In this document: positions 1 through 7,032 of the stretch, in pieces
How the letters are laid out: the number at the start of each line of letters is the position of its first letter
Position numbering within the stretch: position 1 is the first letter of the stretch
Assembly (NCBI GenBank): GCA_024635465.1
Contig: JAGXIS010000184.1
Span: forward strand, 1-19,126
Origin: Bacteroidota bacterium
Lineage (GTDB): Bacteria > Bacteroidota > Rhodothermia > Balneolales > Balneolaceae
Reading direction: 5' to 3'
DNA length: 19,126 nucleotides
The notes under the pieces: model-generated
Told to the model about the DNA's origin: nothing
Database searches by the model: none
The model's input: only the letters and a program-made list of their open reading frames with translations
Program-made: the position numbers and the translations under genes

Positions 1-818
1 ACGCTGAATACTACCAAAATAAGACTCTTTTAATAACAGGGGCTGCCAGCGGAATCGGTAAACGATTAGCGGAGAGAATTGCATCCTACTCAGATATAAC
101 GCTCATTCTGTGGGATCGAAACCCGGATCAACTAAAATTGATAAAACAGCAGCTTAATTCATTATGTACTGTAACAATTTGTGATATCGATATTTCAGAT
201 CCGGGTCGAATATCATTGGAGGCAGACCGATTGGTTAAACAAAATTTTCTACCCGATATAATTATTAATTGTGCCGGTATTGTCATAGGTAAATTTTTTC
301 ATGAACACTCCTCTTTGGAAATTGAAAGAACCATGCAGATTAATACTACGGGAAGTATGTGTGTAACTCATGCTTTTTTAGATGAAATGATCAAAAGAGG
401 CAGTGGTAATATTGTTAATTTAGGTTCAGCCTCCGGTTATATTGGTAATCCCCGTATGAGTGTATATGCAGCCAGTAAATGGGCCATATTGGGATGGAGC
501 GAATCTCTTCGCCTCGAAATGAAGCAGTTAAAAACAGGCCTTCAGATCACCACAGTTATTCCCAGCTATATTAATACAGGAATGTTTGATGGGGTTAAAG
601 CGCCTCTTTTAACACCTATTTTGGAAACAGATGAAATTGTAGATCGGATGATTTTGGGAATTGCAAAAGGGAAGGATCAAATAAAAGCGCCATTGATTGT
701 CCATATTATACCCTTATTAAAAGCAATTTTCCCAGCCTCAATTTTTGATTGGTTGGCCGGAAATGTGTTCGGTGTTTATAATACAATGACATCCTTTAAA
801 GGAAGGAGTAAAGACTAA
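1..818 (+). CDS. SDR family NAD(P)-dependent oxidoreductase, 5' partial
   Basis: Classical short-chain dehydrogenase/reductase, expected to oxidise or reduce an alcohol/carbonyl with NAD(P)(H) in the cytoplasm. The frame is open from base 3 to the window edge, so the true start lies upstream and an internal ATG at 138 is not the start. Visible motifs are the Rossmann dinucleotide loop TGAASGIG (bases 36-59), an NCAG version of the NNAG motif (bases 267-278), a GSASG loop whose Ser (codon at 426) lies 13 residues before the catalytic Tyr, and the YAASK active site (bases 465-479). Length is compatible with a nearly complete member of about 270-280 residues. The stop is 2 bases before the aldehyde dehydrogenase ATG, so the two are almost certainly co-transcribed. 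The substrate cannot be told from sequence; the neighbours suggest an alcohol/aldehyde couple. Confidence 0.92.
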   Translation, partial: AEYYQNKTLLITGAASGIGKRLAERIASYSDITLILWDRNPDQLKLIKQQLNSLCTVTICDIDISDPGRISLEADRLVKQNFLPDIIINCAGIVIGKFFHEHSSLEIERTMQINTTGSMCVTHAFLDEMIKRGSGNIVNLGSASGYIGNPRMSVYAASKWAILGWSESLRLEMKQLKTGLQITTVIPSYINTGMFDGVKAPLLTPILETDEIVDRMILGIAKGKDQIKAPLIVHIIPLLKAIFPASIFDWLAGNVFGVYNTMTSFKGRSKD

Positions 819-820
819 GT

Positions 821-2188
821 ATGACAATACCCCAACAAATAGAAGCTCAAAAATCTTCCTTTTTAAAAGGAATAAATCGACCAATTTCCGTCCGTATTAA
901 ACATCTTACAACGTTAAGGGAGATGGTGAGGGAGAATGAATCTCTGTTTTATGAAGCCCTTCATGAAGATCTGGGTAAGCCTGAATTTGAAGTCTACTCA
1001 ACTGAAATTATCACTGTTTTGAATGAAATTGATGTTCATTTAAAGAATATCAAAAATTGGGCTAAAGTTCGATCAGCAGGCAATTCTATTTTTACTTTCC
1101 CGTCTAAAAGTAAAATATATATTCAGCCTCTGGGAACTGTATTGATTATTGGAGCCTGGAATTACCCCATTCACCTTACACTAATGCCGTTGATAGGGGC
1201 TATATCAGCCGGTAATACGATTGCCCTTAAACCCTCTGAGTTAGCGCCGAATACATCTTCTCTTCTTGCGAAGCTATTTAAAGAGTATTTCGAACCTGAA
1301 TTCATCTCTGTGTATGAAGGTGGAGTTAATGAAGCCACTAAATTACTGAAAGAACCTTTTGATAAAATATTTTTTACCGGCAGTACTCATGTTGGGAAAA
1401 TTGTTATGAAAGCAGCAGCAGAACACTTAACTCCTGTCACACTGGAATTGGGAGGCAAGAGTCCGGCAATCATACATAAAGATGCTGATATCCCGGTATC
1501 ATCCAATCGTATTTGGTGGGGGAAAACACTCAATGCCGGACAAACCTGTGTGGCACCTGATTTTGTTGCAGTCCATGAATCAAAAAAGGCTGAGTTTATT
1601 GAAGAATCCAAGAAAACACTTCACACTTTTTTTAAAGACGACTATATCATTGGGAGTAATTACACTCAAATTGTAAATGACTCTCATTATGAAAGACTAA
1701 TACATCTTTTAAATACAGGAAATATTATAACAGGGGGTAAAACCGATCCTGAAACTCGATTTATTGAACCCACGTTGATGGATGCTGAATGGAGTGACTT
1801 CATCATGCAAGATGAAATTTTTGGTCCACTTTTACCTTTGATTACGTATAGTAAACCGGAAGAAGTCATGCAAAAATTACAAACCATGCCTTCACCTTTA
1901 GCTCTTTATCTATTTACAGAAGATGAACAATTTCAGAAAGATATCCTCACACATGTTCCTTTTGGTGGTGGATGTGTGAACGAAACGGTTAGTTATCTTG
2001 CGAATCATCATCTTCCTTTTGGTGGTGTTGGTAAGAGTGGAATGGGTTCATATCACGGTAAATATAGCTTTGATACGTTTAGCAGAGAACAGTCTATGCT
2101 TTATAAGAGTTTTTGGCCCGATCCCGATCTCCGTTACCCGCCGTATGATGATAAAATTATTACCTGGTTTAAACGTCTTTTTTCTTAA
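821..2188 (+). CDS. aldehyde dehydrogenase, class-3/fatty-aldehyde-like
   Basis: NAD(P)-dependent oxidation of an aldehyde to its carboxylic acid. At 455 residues it matches the shorter class-3/YwdH/coniferyl-aldehyde group rather than the ~490-residue classes. Seen in the protein: oxyanion Asn in GAWNYP (N114), cofactor segment GNTIALKPSE (131-140), the GSTHVGK loop (187-193), general-base Glu in LELGGKSP (E209), catalytic Cys in NAGQTCVAP (C243), and EIFGP (332-336). The C-terminus is a short hydrophobic/basic segment (IITWFKRLFS), which in relatives can aid membrane or substrate contact. A strong Shine-Dalgarno-like GGAAGGAG lies at 801-808, inside the end of the upstream SDR gene, supporting the ATG at 821. 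It is the middle gene of a three-gene operon. The class is secure; the natural aldehyde is unknown. Confidence 0.95.
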   Translation: MTIPQQIEAQKSSFLKGINRPISVRIKHLTTLREMVRENESLFYEALHEDLGKPEFEVYSTEIITVLNEIDVHLKNIKNWAKVRSAGNSIFTFPSKSKIYIQPLGTVLIIGAWNYPIHLTLMPLIGAISAGNTIALKPSELAPNTSSLLAKLFKEYFEPEFISVYEGGVNEATKLLKEPFDKIFFTGSTHVGKIVMKAAAEHLTPVTLELGGKSPAIIHKDADIPVSSNRIWWGKTLNAGQTCVAPDFVAVHESKKAEFIEESKKTLHTFFKDDYIIGSNYTQIVNDSHYERLIHLLNTGNIITGGKTDPETRFIEPTLMDAEWSDFIMQDEIFGPLLPLITYSKPEEVMQKLQTMPSPLALYLFTEDEQFQKDILTHVPFGGGCVNETVSYLANHHLPFGGVGKSGMGSYHGKYSFDTFSREQSMLYKSFWPDPDLRYPPYDDKIITWFKRLFS

Positions 2189-2205
2189 TAAACAGATTCA
2201 ATTTA

Positions 2206-3204
2206 ATGGATCCATTCACTTATAAAGCACTGGTAGCAGAAGAGGTTAATGGTGAATTTAGACAGTCCATTCAATCTATATCATCTGCAGATCTTCCGGA
2301 TCATGATGTTTTGATTCAGGTTCACTTATCCTCTTTGAACTACAAAGATATGTTATCTGCAACGGGACATGCCGGTGTGACAAATCAATATCCATTTACA
2401 CCCGGAATTGATGCGGCAGGTACTGTTTTTAAAAGCCGGGATAAGCGCTATAAAGAGGGCGACAAGGTCATTGTTACCAGCTATGATTTAGGAATGAATA
2501 CACCCGGGGGATTTGGAAATTTCATTTCTGTACCGGGTGATTGGATCATTCCACTTCCTGAAAAGTTGAGTTTGAGAGAAAGTATGATGATAGGTACATC
2601 CGGACTTACAGCGGCAATGGGGGTTCAAAAGATATTAAATCAGGGTATTCAGTCATCAGACGGTTCGGTGGTCGTTACGGGGTCAACCGGAGCTGTGGGT
2701 AGCTTCGCAATCGCTCTTCTATCTAAACTCGGTTTTAGCGTAACGGCTATAACCGGGAAGATGGATGAAACTTCTTTTCTTCAATCCATTGGAGCAGATA
2801 ATGTGGTGAATCGGTTTGATCTGGACTTACGAAAAGACCGTCCATTATTATCTTCAAAATGGATTGCCGGTGTGGACTGTGTAGGCGGGGAGTTATTGGA
2901 CCTTATTCTCCGACAAACGGCGCATAATGGCTCGATTACTTGTTGCGGCAATGTTGCAGGGGATACATTGAATACCAGTATCTATCCATTTATACTGAGG
3001 GGTGTAAGTCTCTTCGGAATTGATACCGGTATAGCCAAGATGGAGGACCGATTATCGGTTTGGAAAAAACTATCCGATGAGTGGTTTTTTAACAAAGAGC
3101 CGATTTGCAGATTTGTGAAACTTTCAAATTTACCCGATGAAATAACTAAAATGAAAAAATCTCAACAAGTTGGAAAAGTTGTTATTCAGCTACCAGACTC
3201 ATAG
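2206..3204 (+). CDS. YhdH/AcuI-type quinone oxidoreductase (acryloyl-CoA reductase-like)
   Basis: Zinc-free medium-chain dehydrogenase/reductase of the YhdH/YhfP/AcuI group; characterised members reduce acryloyl-CoA to propionyl-CoA with NADPH. The 332 residues compare with about 325 for family members. Diagnostic stretches are LNYKDML (44-50), FTPGIDAAGTV (64-74), the GTSGLTAAMG helix (130-139) and the nucleotide-binding VTGSTGAVGS (157-166) followed by LGFSVTAITGK. The start follows the aldehyde dehydrogenase stop by 17 bases, with no clear Shine-Dalgarno. Its last 23 bases overlap the end of the convergent response regulator gene. With the SDR and ALDH genes it suggests a small aldehyde/enoyl detoxification or short-chain acyl pathway; this role is inferred and acrylate itself is not proven as substrate. 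Confidence 0.9.
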   Translation: MDPFTYKALVAEEVNGEFRQSIQSISSADLPDHDVLIQVHLSSLNYKDMLSATGHAGVTNQYPFTPGIDAAGTVFKSRDKRYKEGDKVIVTSYDLGMNTPGGFGNFISVPGDWIIPLPEKLSLRESMMIGTSGLTAAMGVQKILNQGIQSSDGSVVVTGSTGAVGSFAIALLSKLGFSVTAITGKMDETSFLQSIGADNVVNRFDLDLRKDRPLLSSKWIAGVDCVGGELLDLILRQTAHNGSITCCGNVAGDTLNTSIYPFILRGVSLFGIDTGIAKMEDRLSVWKKLSDEWFFNKEPICRFVKLSNLPDEITKMKKSQQVGKVVIQLPDS

Positions 3205-3610
3205 CACTTTTTCCCATTTTTTTACGTAAATATTTTTCTGTCTTTTGAAGAGCATTTGCCAGATCTACTTTTCTGACAGGTTTAAGTAAATATTCAATAT
3301 ATCCTACCTGTTCAGCTTTTAATCTTTCGCTATCATCTGCACTACCAGAGATAAAAATTGTCTGAAAGTCTGAGTGCATTCTTGCGTTTTTGACGGTTTC
3401 GATACCATTCATAACCCCATCGAGACGCACATCTGTGAGTACGATTTCCGGGTTTAATGATTTTATCTTCTCAACCGCATCCTCACCCGATTTTGCATCC
3501 CCAAGTACTTCATAACCTAAACTGGTTACAAGTCGATTAATGATCATCGACAAGACAAGATTGTCTTCGATAATAAATACTGTGCGTGGTTTATTTTTAA
3601 GATCGTTCAT
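3182..3610 (-). CDS. single-domain response regulator (CheY-like receiver)
   Basis: A stand-alone receiver domain of 142 residues with no output domain, so it probably acts through protein-protein contact or in a phosphorelay. Key residues are all present: acidic pair E15/D16, phospho-acceptor D60 in IVLTDVRLDG, switch Ser in FISGS (S88) and K110 in LLKPV. After the domain there is only a short basic tail. The ATG at 3610 is followed directly by a few residues and then the first beta strand, which supports that start. The gene converges on, and overlaps by 23 bases, the oxidoreductase gene at 2206-3204. No kinase is adjacent; the large kinase ending at 12826 is the only histidine kinase in the window and is a possible but unproven partner. 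Confidence 0.93.
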   Translation of the reverse strand: MNDLKNKPRTVFIIEDNLVLSMIINRLVTSLGYEVLGDAKSGEDAVEKIKSLNPEIVLTDVRLDGVMNGIETVKNARMHSDFQTIFISGSADDSERLKAEQVGYIEYLLKPVRKVDLANALQKTEKYLRKKMGKSAMSLVAE

Positions 3611-3670
3611 AACACCCCGTGTTTAGGTTCTTCACTAATCTATTAATAAATATTAATTAATCAAACACTT

Positions 3671-3688
3671 TATTAAAATATTTTAATA
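3671..3688. repeat. 18-bp perfect AT palindrome upstream of the response regulator
   Basis: The sequence TATTAAAATATTTTAATA equals its own reverse complement. It sits 60 bases upstream of the response regulator ATG at 3610. Sixteen of its 18 bases match the element at 17048-17065 upstream of the large kinase. It could be an operator, but AT-rich palindromes arise easily by chance here. Confidence 0.35.
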
Positions 3689-3979
3689 TTTCTATGATCG
3701 GCCTTTATCTACTGTTATAATCTTACACTTGTATGTACGTAATGTTCCTCTTAATGGATTGTTTAATCTGAAATGATTTCATTTACTTTCGGATATCTGA
3801 TCTCGATTAATACATGAATGGTCACCAATCGTCATAGCACTTACACCGGTGATTTATTTCAGTTTTTCGTATCAATATCTCTTTCGAATTCACACTGACA
3901 AAATATCGATGCACTCGAAAAAGAATATCTTTTTTTTAAAATCTCAATAGTGGAGGCAACCATTTCCAACGTTTTCCTG

Positions 3980-4012
3980 TACAGTCAGTTAGAGGTGATC
4001 CATTGGACTGTA
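3980..4012. promoter_or_regulatory. inverted repeat (7-bp arms, 19-base spacer) overlapping the sigma-factor promoter
   Basis: TACAGTC at 3980-3986 is mirrored exactly by GACTGTA at 4006-4012. The right arm sits 8 bases upstream of the TACTTTTG element, so a protein bound here would touch the -33 region. It is a candidate operator for the sigma factor operon. The dyad is seen directly; the regulatory role is inferred. Confidence 0.35.
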
Positions 4013-4020
4013 TAGCCGTT

Positions 4021-4028
4021 TACTTTTG
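4021..4028 (+). promoter_or_regulatory. Bacteroidota-type -7 promoter element (TAnnTTTG) for the ECF operon
   Basis: TACTTTTG matches the TAnnTTTG -7 consensus of Bacteroidota primary sigma factor promoters at every fixed position. A TTG at 4003-4005 could serve as the -33 element, but the 15-base spacing is shorter than usual. Transcription would begin around 4033-4036, leaving a leader of about 20 bases before the sigma factor start. Confidence 0.45.
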
Positions 4029-4053
4029 TAACATTGATTAAAACCCATGAACC

Positions 4054-4581
4054 TTGTTCAGAGATATAATTAAAGGTTGTCGCAAGCGATGGCGTAAAGA
4101 CCAAAAAGAGCTCTATGAGATGTTCTATGCCTATGGTATGAGCATTACGCTTCGATATGCAGATTCCAGGGAAGAAGCGGTCGATATATTAAATGATGCT
4201 TTTATGAAAGTATTCACCAACATTCGAACATACAATGAACATCAACCATTCAAACCCTGGCTCCGAAAAATTATCGTAAACACAGCAATTAACCACTACC
4301 ACAAAAACAGTCGAATGGAAAAGTGGGAATACCTGGAGGAATCGAATAATAAACTTTCAACAGAATCTATGGCCTTAAGTGGAATACACTACGATGAAAT
4401 CATTGAAATGGTGCAACAGCTATCACCTTCTTACAGAACAGTATTCAATTTGTATGTAATTGAGGGATTCAAACATGAAGAGATCTCTGAAATTCTTGGA
4501 ATTTCAATTGGAACATCAAAATCCAATCTATCCAAAGCGAAACGTAATCTGAGATCACTCCTTGAAGAAAATTTAATTTAA
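4054..4581 (+). CDS. ECF-type RNA polymerase sigma factor (sigma-70 family)
   Basis: Extracytoplasmic-function sigma factor of 175 residues, expected to direct RNA polymerase to a small set of promoters, probably including its own operon. Region 2 covers about 20-85, with SREEAVDILNDAFMKVFTNI and FKPWLRKIIVNTAINHYHK. Region 4 covers about 110-175, with LSPSYRTVFNLYVIEGFKHEEI and the helix-turn-helix SEILGISIGTSKSNLSKAK. The reading frame begins with TTG at 4054, because an in-frame TGA lies at 4048-4050. An ATG at 4047 is one base out of frame; removing one C of the CC pair at 4052-4053 would give a natural M-N-L-F-R-D start. So either TTG is the start or a one-base insertion is present. The anti-sigma-like gene follows after 13 bases. 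Confidence 0.93.
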   Translation: MFRDIIKGCRKRWRKDQKELYEMFYAYGMSITLRYADSREEAVDILNDAFMKVFTNIRTYNEHQPFKPWLRKIIVNTAINHYHKNSRMEKWEYLEESNNKLSTESMALSGIHYDEIIEMVQQLSPSYRTVFNLYVIEGFKHEEISEILGISIGTSKSNLSKAKRNLRSLLEENLI

Positions 4582-4594
4582 AAACTCTTTTTTT

Positions 4595-5854
4595 ATGCAA
4601 GAAGAAGATAAAAATCCCGATTCAATTGAACGGTTATTTCAAAAGAAAGCTGAAGAATATCAAATACCCTTCCGGGAAGAAGATTGGAACCGTCTGGAAA
4701 GACGTTTGGATCTCTATGACATGAAAATTGCCTATCGGCACAAGTACTGGCTCGCAGTTGCAGCTCTGATATTGATTATTTCTACTGTAGGATATTACAC
4801 AATCGAACATAACAATAGACTGAACCAGCTCACTGATCAGATTCAAGGAGTCATTCCACAAGAATCCATAACAAATGAACCTCCGGAGATTACAACCCGC
4901 GAAAACCGGGATACATTCTCTCAGCAATCGGCAAGTGACCTTCAAGATCCGGATCAGGTTTTGGAATCAACACCTAACAAACTTGAAAAATTGACACTGG
5001 AGGATCGGCCTGAATTTGCCTTGCTGCAGCAAGCCGGTGAATCTCGTTCTGGAGATCATCAACTATCTCAATTGTTGGCAAATTTTAATCATATCCCGGT
5101 GTCCCCTGCCAGTTTGCCTCAACTTCATCCGTCCGAATTCATTGAAATCAGATTGATAATACCCGCATTATTTTTTGAGCAATTGGATAATTTTACTTAT
5201 CTCAACGATGAACAAACTTCAGGCCCATTTGAAGGCGCACTTTACACCAATATTATTGAAGATCGAAGCTCTAATTTGTCACTGGGCTTAGCATATTCAC
5301 CTGATTTCAGCCGATCAGATTTTTCCACTCCGAGTAACACACCGGGATACCGTTTAGGAATGAAAGGGGAATATCAAATTTCCAAACGTTTATTTCTACA
5401 GGCCGGCCTGCTCTTATCTAAAGTTCATTACAATGCATCCGGGAACCAGTACAATCCACCTGACTACTGGAATTATGGTACCGTGCCGGAAGAAACCAAT
5501 GCTATTTGCATGATTTTGGATATTCCGATTGGTTTGAAATACAATCTGCTCAATTTTAATAATTCACGACTCTTTTCTACAGCAGCATTCTCCTCATACT
5601 TCATGCTTAGTGAGGAGTACAGATTCAATTATTCAACCGACATTCCGGATCAACTGGAATATAAAAAGATCAACAACGGATCCAGGCATCTGTTAAATCA
5701 TCTCAACCTATCATTTGGTTATGAATATGACCTGACTCCAAAAATGACTATCAGAACCGAACCATTCATTCACCTTCCAGTGAGTGGTGTTGGCTGGGGT
5801 GATGTTCGGTTTTATTCAATGGGTGGGTTTGTATCACTCAACCTTCAAATGTAA
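4595..5854 (+). CDS. anti-sigma-like membrane protein with C-terminal PorT-type beta-barrel domain
   Basis: Unusual 419-residue protein downstream of the sigma factor. Residues 1-50 are charged and helical, with an FREEDWNRLERRL segment, fitting a cytoplasmic sigma-binding region. Residues 51-70 (YWLAVAALILIISTVGYYTI) form one transmembrane helix. Residues 71-190 are a low-complexity, Pro/Gln/Ser-rich linker. Residues 226-419 show alternating beta strands like PF13568-type outer-membrane barrels, including LDIPIGLKYNLL (308-319) and the ending PVSGVGWGDVRFYSMGG (395-411). If read literally, one chain joins cytoplasm, inner membrane and outer membrane, so the barrel part could sense envelope state and control the sigma factor. 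No signal peptide precedes the helix. The domain calls are by pattern only; the linking role is inferred from position. Confidence 0.75.
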   Translation: MQEEDKNPDSIERLFQKKAEEYQIPFREEDWNRLERRLDLYDMKIAYRHKYWLAVAALILIISTVGYYTIEHNNRLNQLTDQIQGVIPQESITNEPPEITTRENRDTFSQQSASDLQDPDQVLESTPNKLEKLTLEDRPEFALLQQAGESRSGDHQLSQLLANFNHIPVSPASLPQLHPSEFIEIRLIIPALFFEQLDNFTYLNDEQTSGPFEGALYTNIIEDRSSNLSLGLAYSPDFSRSDFSTPSNTPGYRLGMKGEYQISKRLFLQAGLLLSKVHYNASGNQYNPPDYWNYGTVPEETNAICMILDIPIGLKYNLLNFNNSRLFSTAAFSSYFMLSEEYRFNYSTDIPDQLEYKKINNGSRHLLNHLNLSFGYEYDLTPKMTIRTEPFIHLPVSGVGWGDVRFYSMGGFVSLNLQM

Positions 5855-5898
5855 CCGGACGAAGCCATTCAAAACCCAAAGCAAAACCTTATATAAAT

Positions 5899-6429
5899 AT
5901 GAATCATACTAGATTATCTCCCCATCAAATCAAAAGATCATCAGTTTCTATCTTCTTTTTTATCTGCCTCACTCTATCCGCAACATTGACCCTATCCTCA
6001 TGTTCAGACAGCGGTACAGGTACAGATAACAATTCGAACGGGTCCGGAAACGGAGGTGGTGGCGGGGGCGGTAGCAATACGATCGGAACGGCTCCAACTT
6101 TTGATAATGTGGGACAAATATTGGCAGGAAGTTGTGGAGATTGTCACACTTCTCAGCAGGAGAGTGGCGTGCGTGTAAACACCTATGATAATCTCATGAA
6201 CAGTGTTGGTGTCCAATACGGCAGGAATATTGTTGATCCCGGTAGTGCTGATACAAGTCCGCTGATTGATAAAATAGAACCAAATCCGGAAATTGGTGAT
6301 AGAATGCCTGAAGACGGCACACCTCTCTCAAATGCAAGAATTGATCAAATACGGACATGGATCAACAATGGCGCAGAAAATGACGGTAGTGATAATACCG
6401 ACAACGATAGTTCGGATGATGGCTATTAA
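5899..6429 (+). CDS. monoheme c-type cytochrome lipoprotein
   Basis: Exported lipoprotein of 176 residues. A hydrophobic signal (16-31) ends in the lipobox LSSC, giving a lipidated C35. A disordered Gly/Ser/Asn linker follows (36-62), with a run of seven glycines encoded at about 6053-6073. The single heme-binding motif CGDCH is at 79-83. The domain continues to about 160 in the pattern of planctomycete-type cytochrome c domains (PF07635-like), with GDRMPEDG supplying a likely distal Met ligand at M136 and LSNARIDQIRTWINNGA as the closing helix. The tail is Asp/Asn/Ser-rich. It should carry electrons at the periplasmic or outer face of an envelope membrane. It stands 3 bases before the YceI gene, so the two are tightly coupled; partners are not known from sequence. 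Confidence 0.9.
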   Translation: MNHTRLSPHQIKRSSVSIFFFICLTLSATLTLSSCSDSGTGTDNNSNGSGNGGGGGGGSNTIGTAPTFDNVGQILAGSCGDCHTSQQESGVRVNTYDNLMNSVGVQYGRNIVDPGSADTSPLIDKIEPNPEIGDRMPEDGTPLSNARIDQIRTWINNGAENDGSDNTDNDSSDDGY

Positions 6430-6432
6430 TCA

Positions 6433-7008
6433 ATGACTATTTCAAACCACATACGATTTTTTCTCTTTCTCTTTTTAGCCCTATTGAACTGTTTGGTTCA
6501 TCAAGCAGCATTTGCACAGGAATTTCAGGCAAGTGATGGGCATGCAATATTTCATTCAACAGTCCCCCTGCATTCCTTTACCGGAGAGTCCAATTATCTG
6601 AATGGGCTTATCGATTTTGAGCAAAATCTGGTCGATTTTTATCTGGATCTATCCACTTTAAAAACAGGGAACAGTAGTCGTGACAGAGATATGTACGATA
6701 CCCTGAATATTGACCAGTATCCTTTCGCAGAGTTCACCGGATCCATCATTTCCGATTTTAGTTTTTCTCCGGATTCATTAGGCAAACAACCGGTAACGGT
6801 CTCGGGCGAGTTCACATTAAATGGGGTCACCGTCAATAAAACGGTTGAAGGAACAATCGAAAACAGAGGCCGGTCTCTAATCATTAACGCCGAATGGGTA
6901 CAGGATATAACAGATCATGAAATTGAACCTCCCGGAATACTTTTTTACAGGGTGAGGGATGAGATGGATATAGAAATCAGGGCTGAATTATTCCCTGTAA
7001 ATCAATGA
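6433..7008 (+). CDS. secreted YceI family protein (polyisoprenoid-binding lipocalin-like)
   Basis: A 191-residue exported protein of the YceI family, whose structurally characterised members form a lipocalin-like barrel holding an isoprenoid such as a quinone-type chain. The signal peptide spans about 1-28, with a probable cut in AFA-QEF. The family pattern is clear: HAIFHSTVPLHSFTGES near the N-terminus of the mature chain, LIDFEQNLVDFYLDLSTLKTG, SSRDRDMYDTLNIDQYPFAEF, and VSGEFTLNGVTVNKTVEG. It follows the cytochrome gene by 3 bases with no strong Shine-Dalgarno, implying translational coupling. Proximity to a c-type cytochrome suggests a link with isoprenoid quinone or lipid redox in the periplasm, but this is inference. 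Confidence 0.9.
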   Translation: MTISNHIRFFLFLFLALLNCLVHQAAFAQEFQASDGHAIFHSTVPLHSFTGESNYLNGLIDFEQNLVDFYLDLSTLKTGNSSRDRDMYDTLNIDQYPFAEFTGSIISDFSFSPDSLGKQPVTVSGEFTLNGVTVNKTVEGTIENRGRSLIINAEWVQDITDHEIEPPGILFYRVRDEMDIEIRAELFPVNQ

Positions 7009-7032
7009 TAATCAACAAAATATTTTAAACTA

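Larger units (their letters stand above)
3611..4053. other. intergenic region between divergent regulator genes
   Basis: This 443-base AT-rich stretch separates the minus-strand response regulator from the plus-strand sigma factor, so it should hold both promoters. I see three structured elements: an 18-base perfect palindrome at 3671-3688, a 7-bp dyad at 3980-3986/4006-4012, and a TAnnTTTG element at 4021-4028. No convincing open reading frame, tRNA or riboswitch-like fold is apparent in the rest. Confidence 0.6.

Noticed and set aside
1387..1887. Open frames on the minus strand and other frames inside the aldehyde dehydrogenase gene
   Set aside because: They lie wholly within a well-conserved coding gene, show no family pattern and have no start signals.
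6053..6073. G-rich run in the cytochrome gene as a possible G-quadruplex or repeat
   Set aside because: It encodes a poly-Gly linker after the lipobox, a common feature of lipoproteins, so no extra function is needed.
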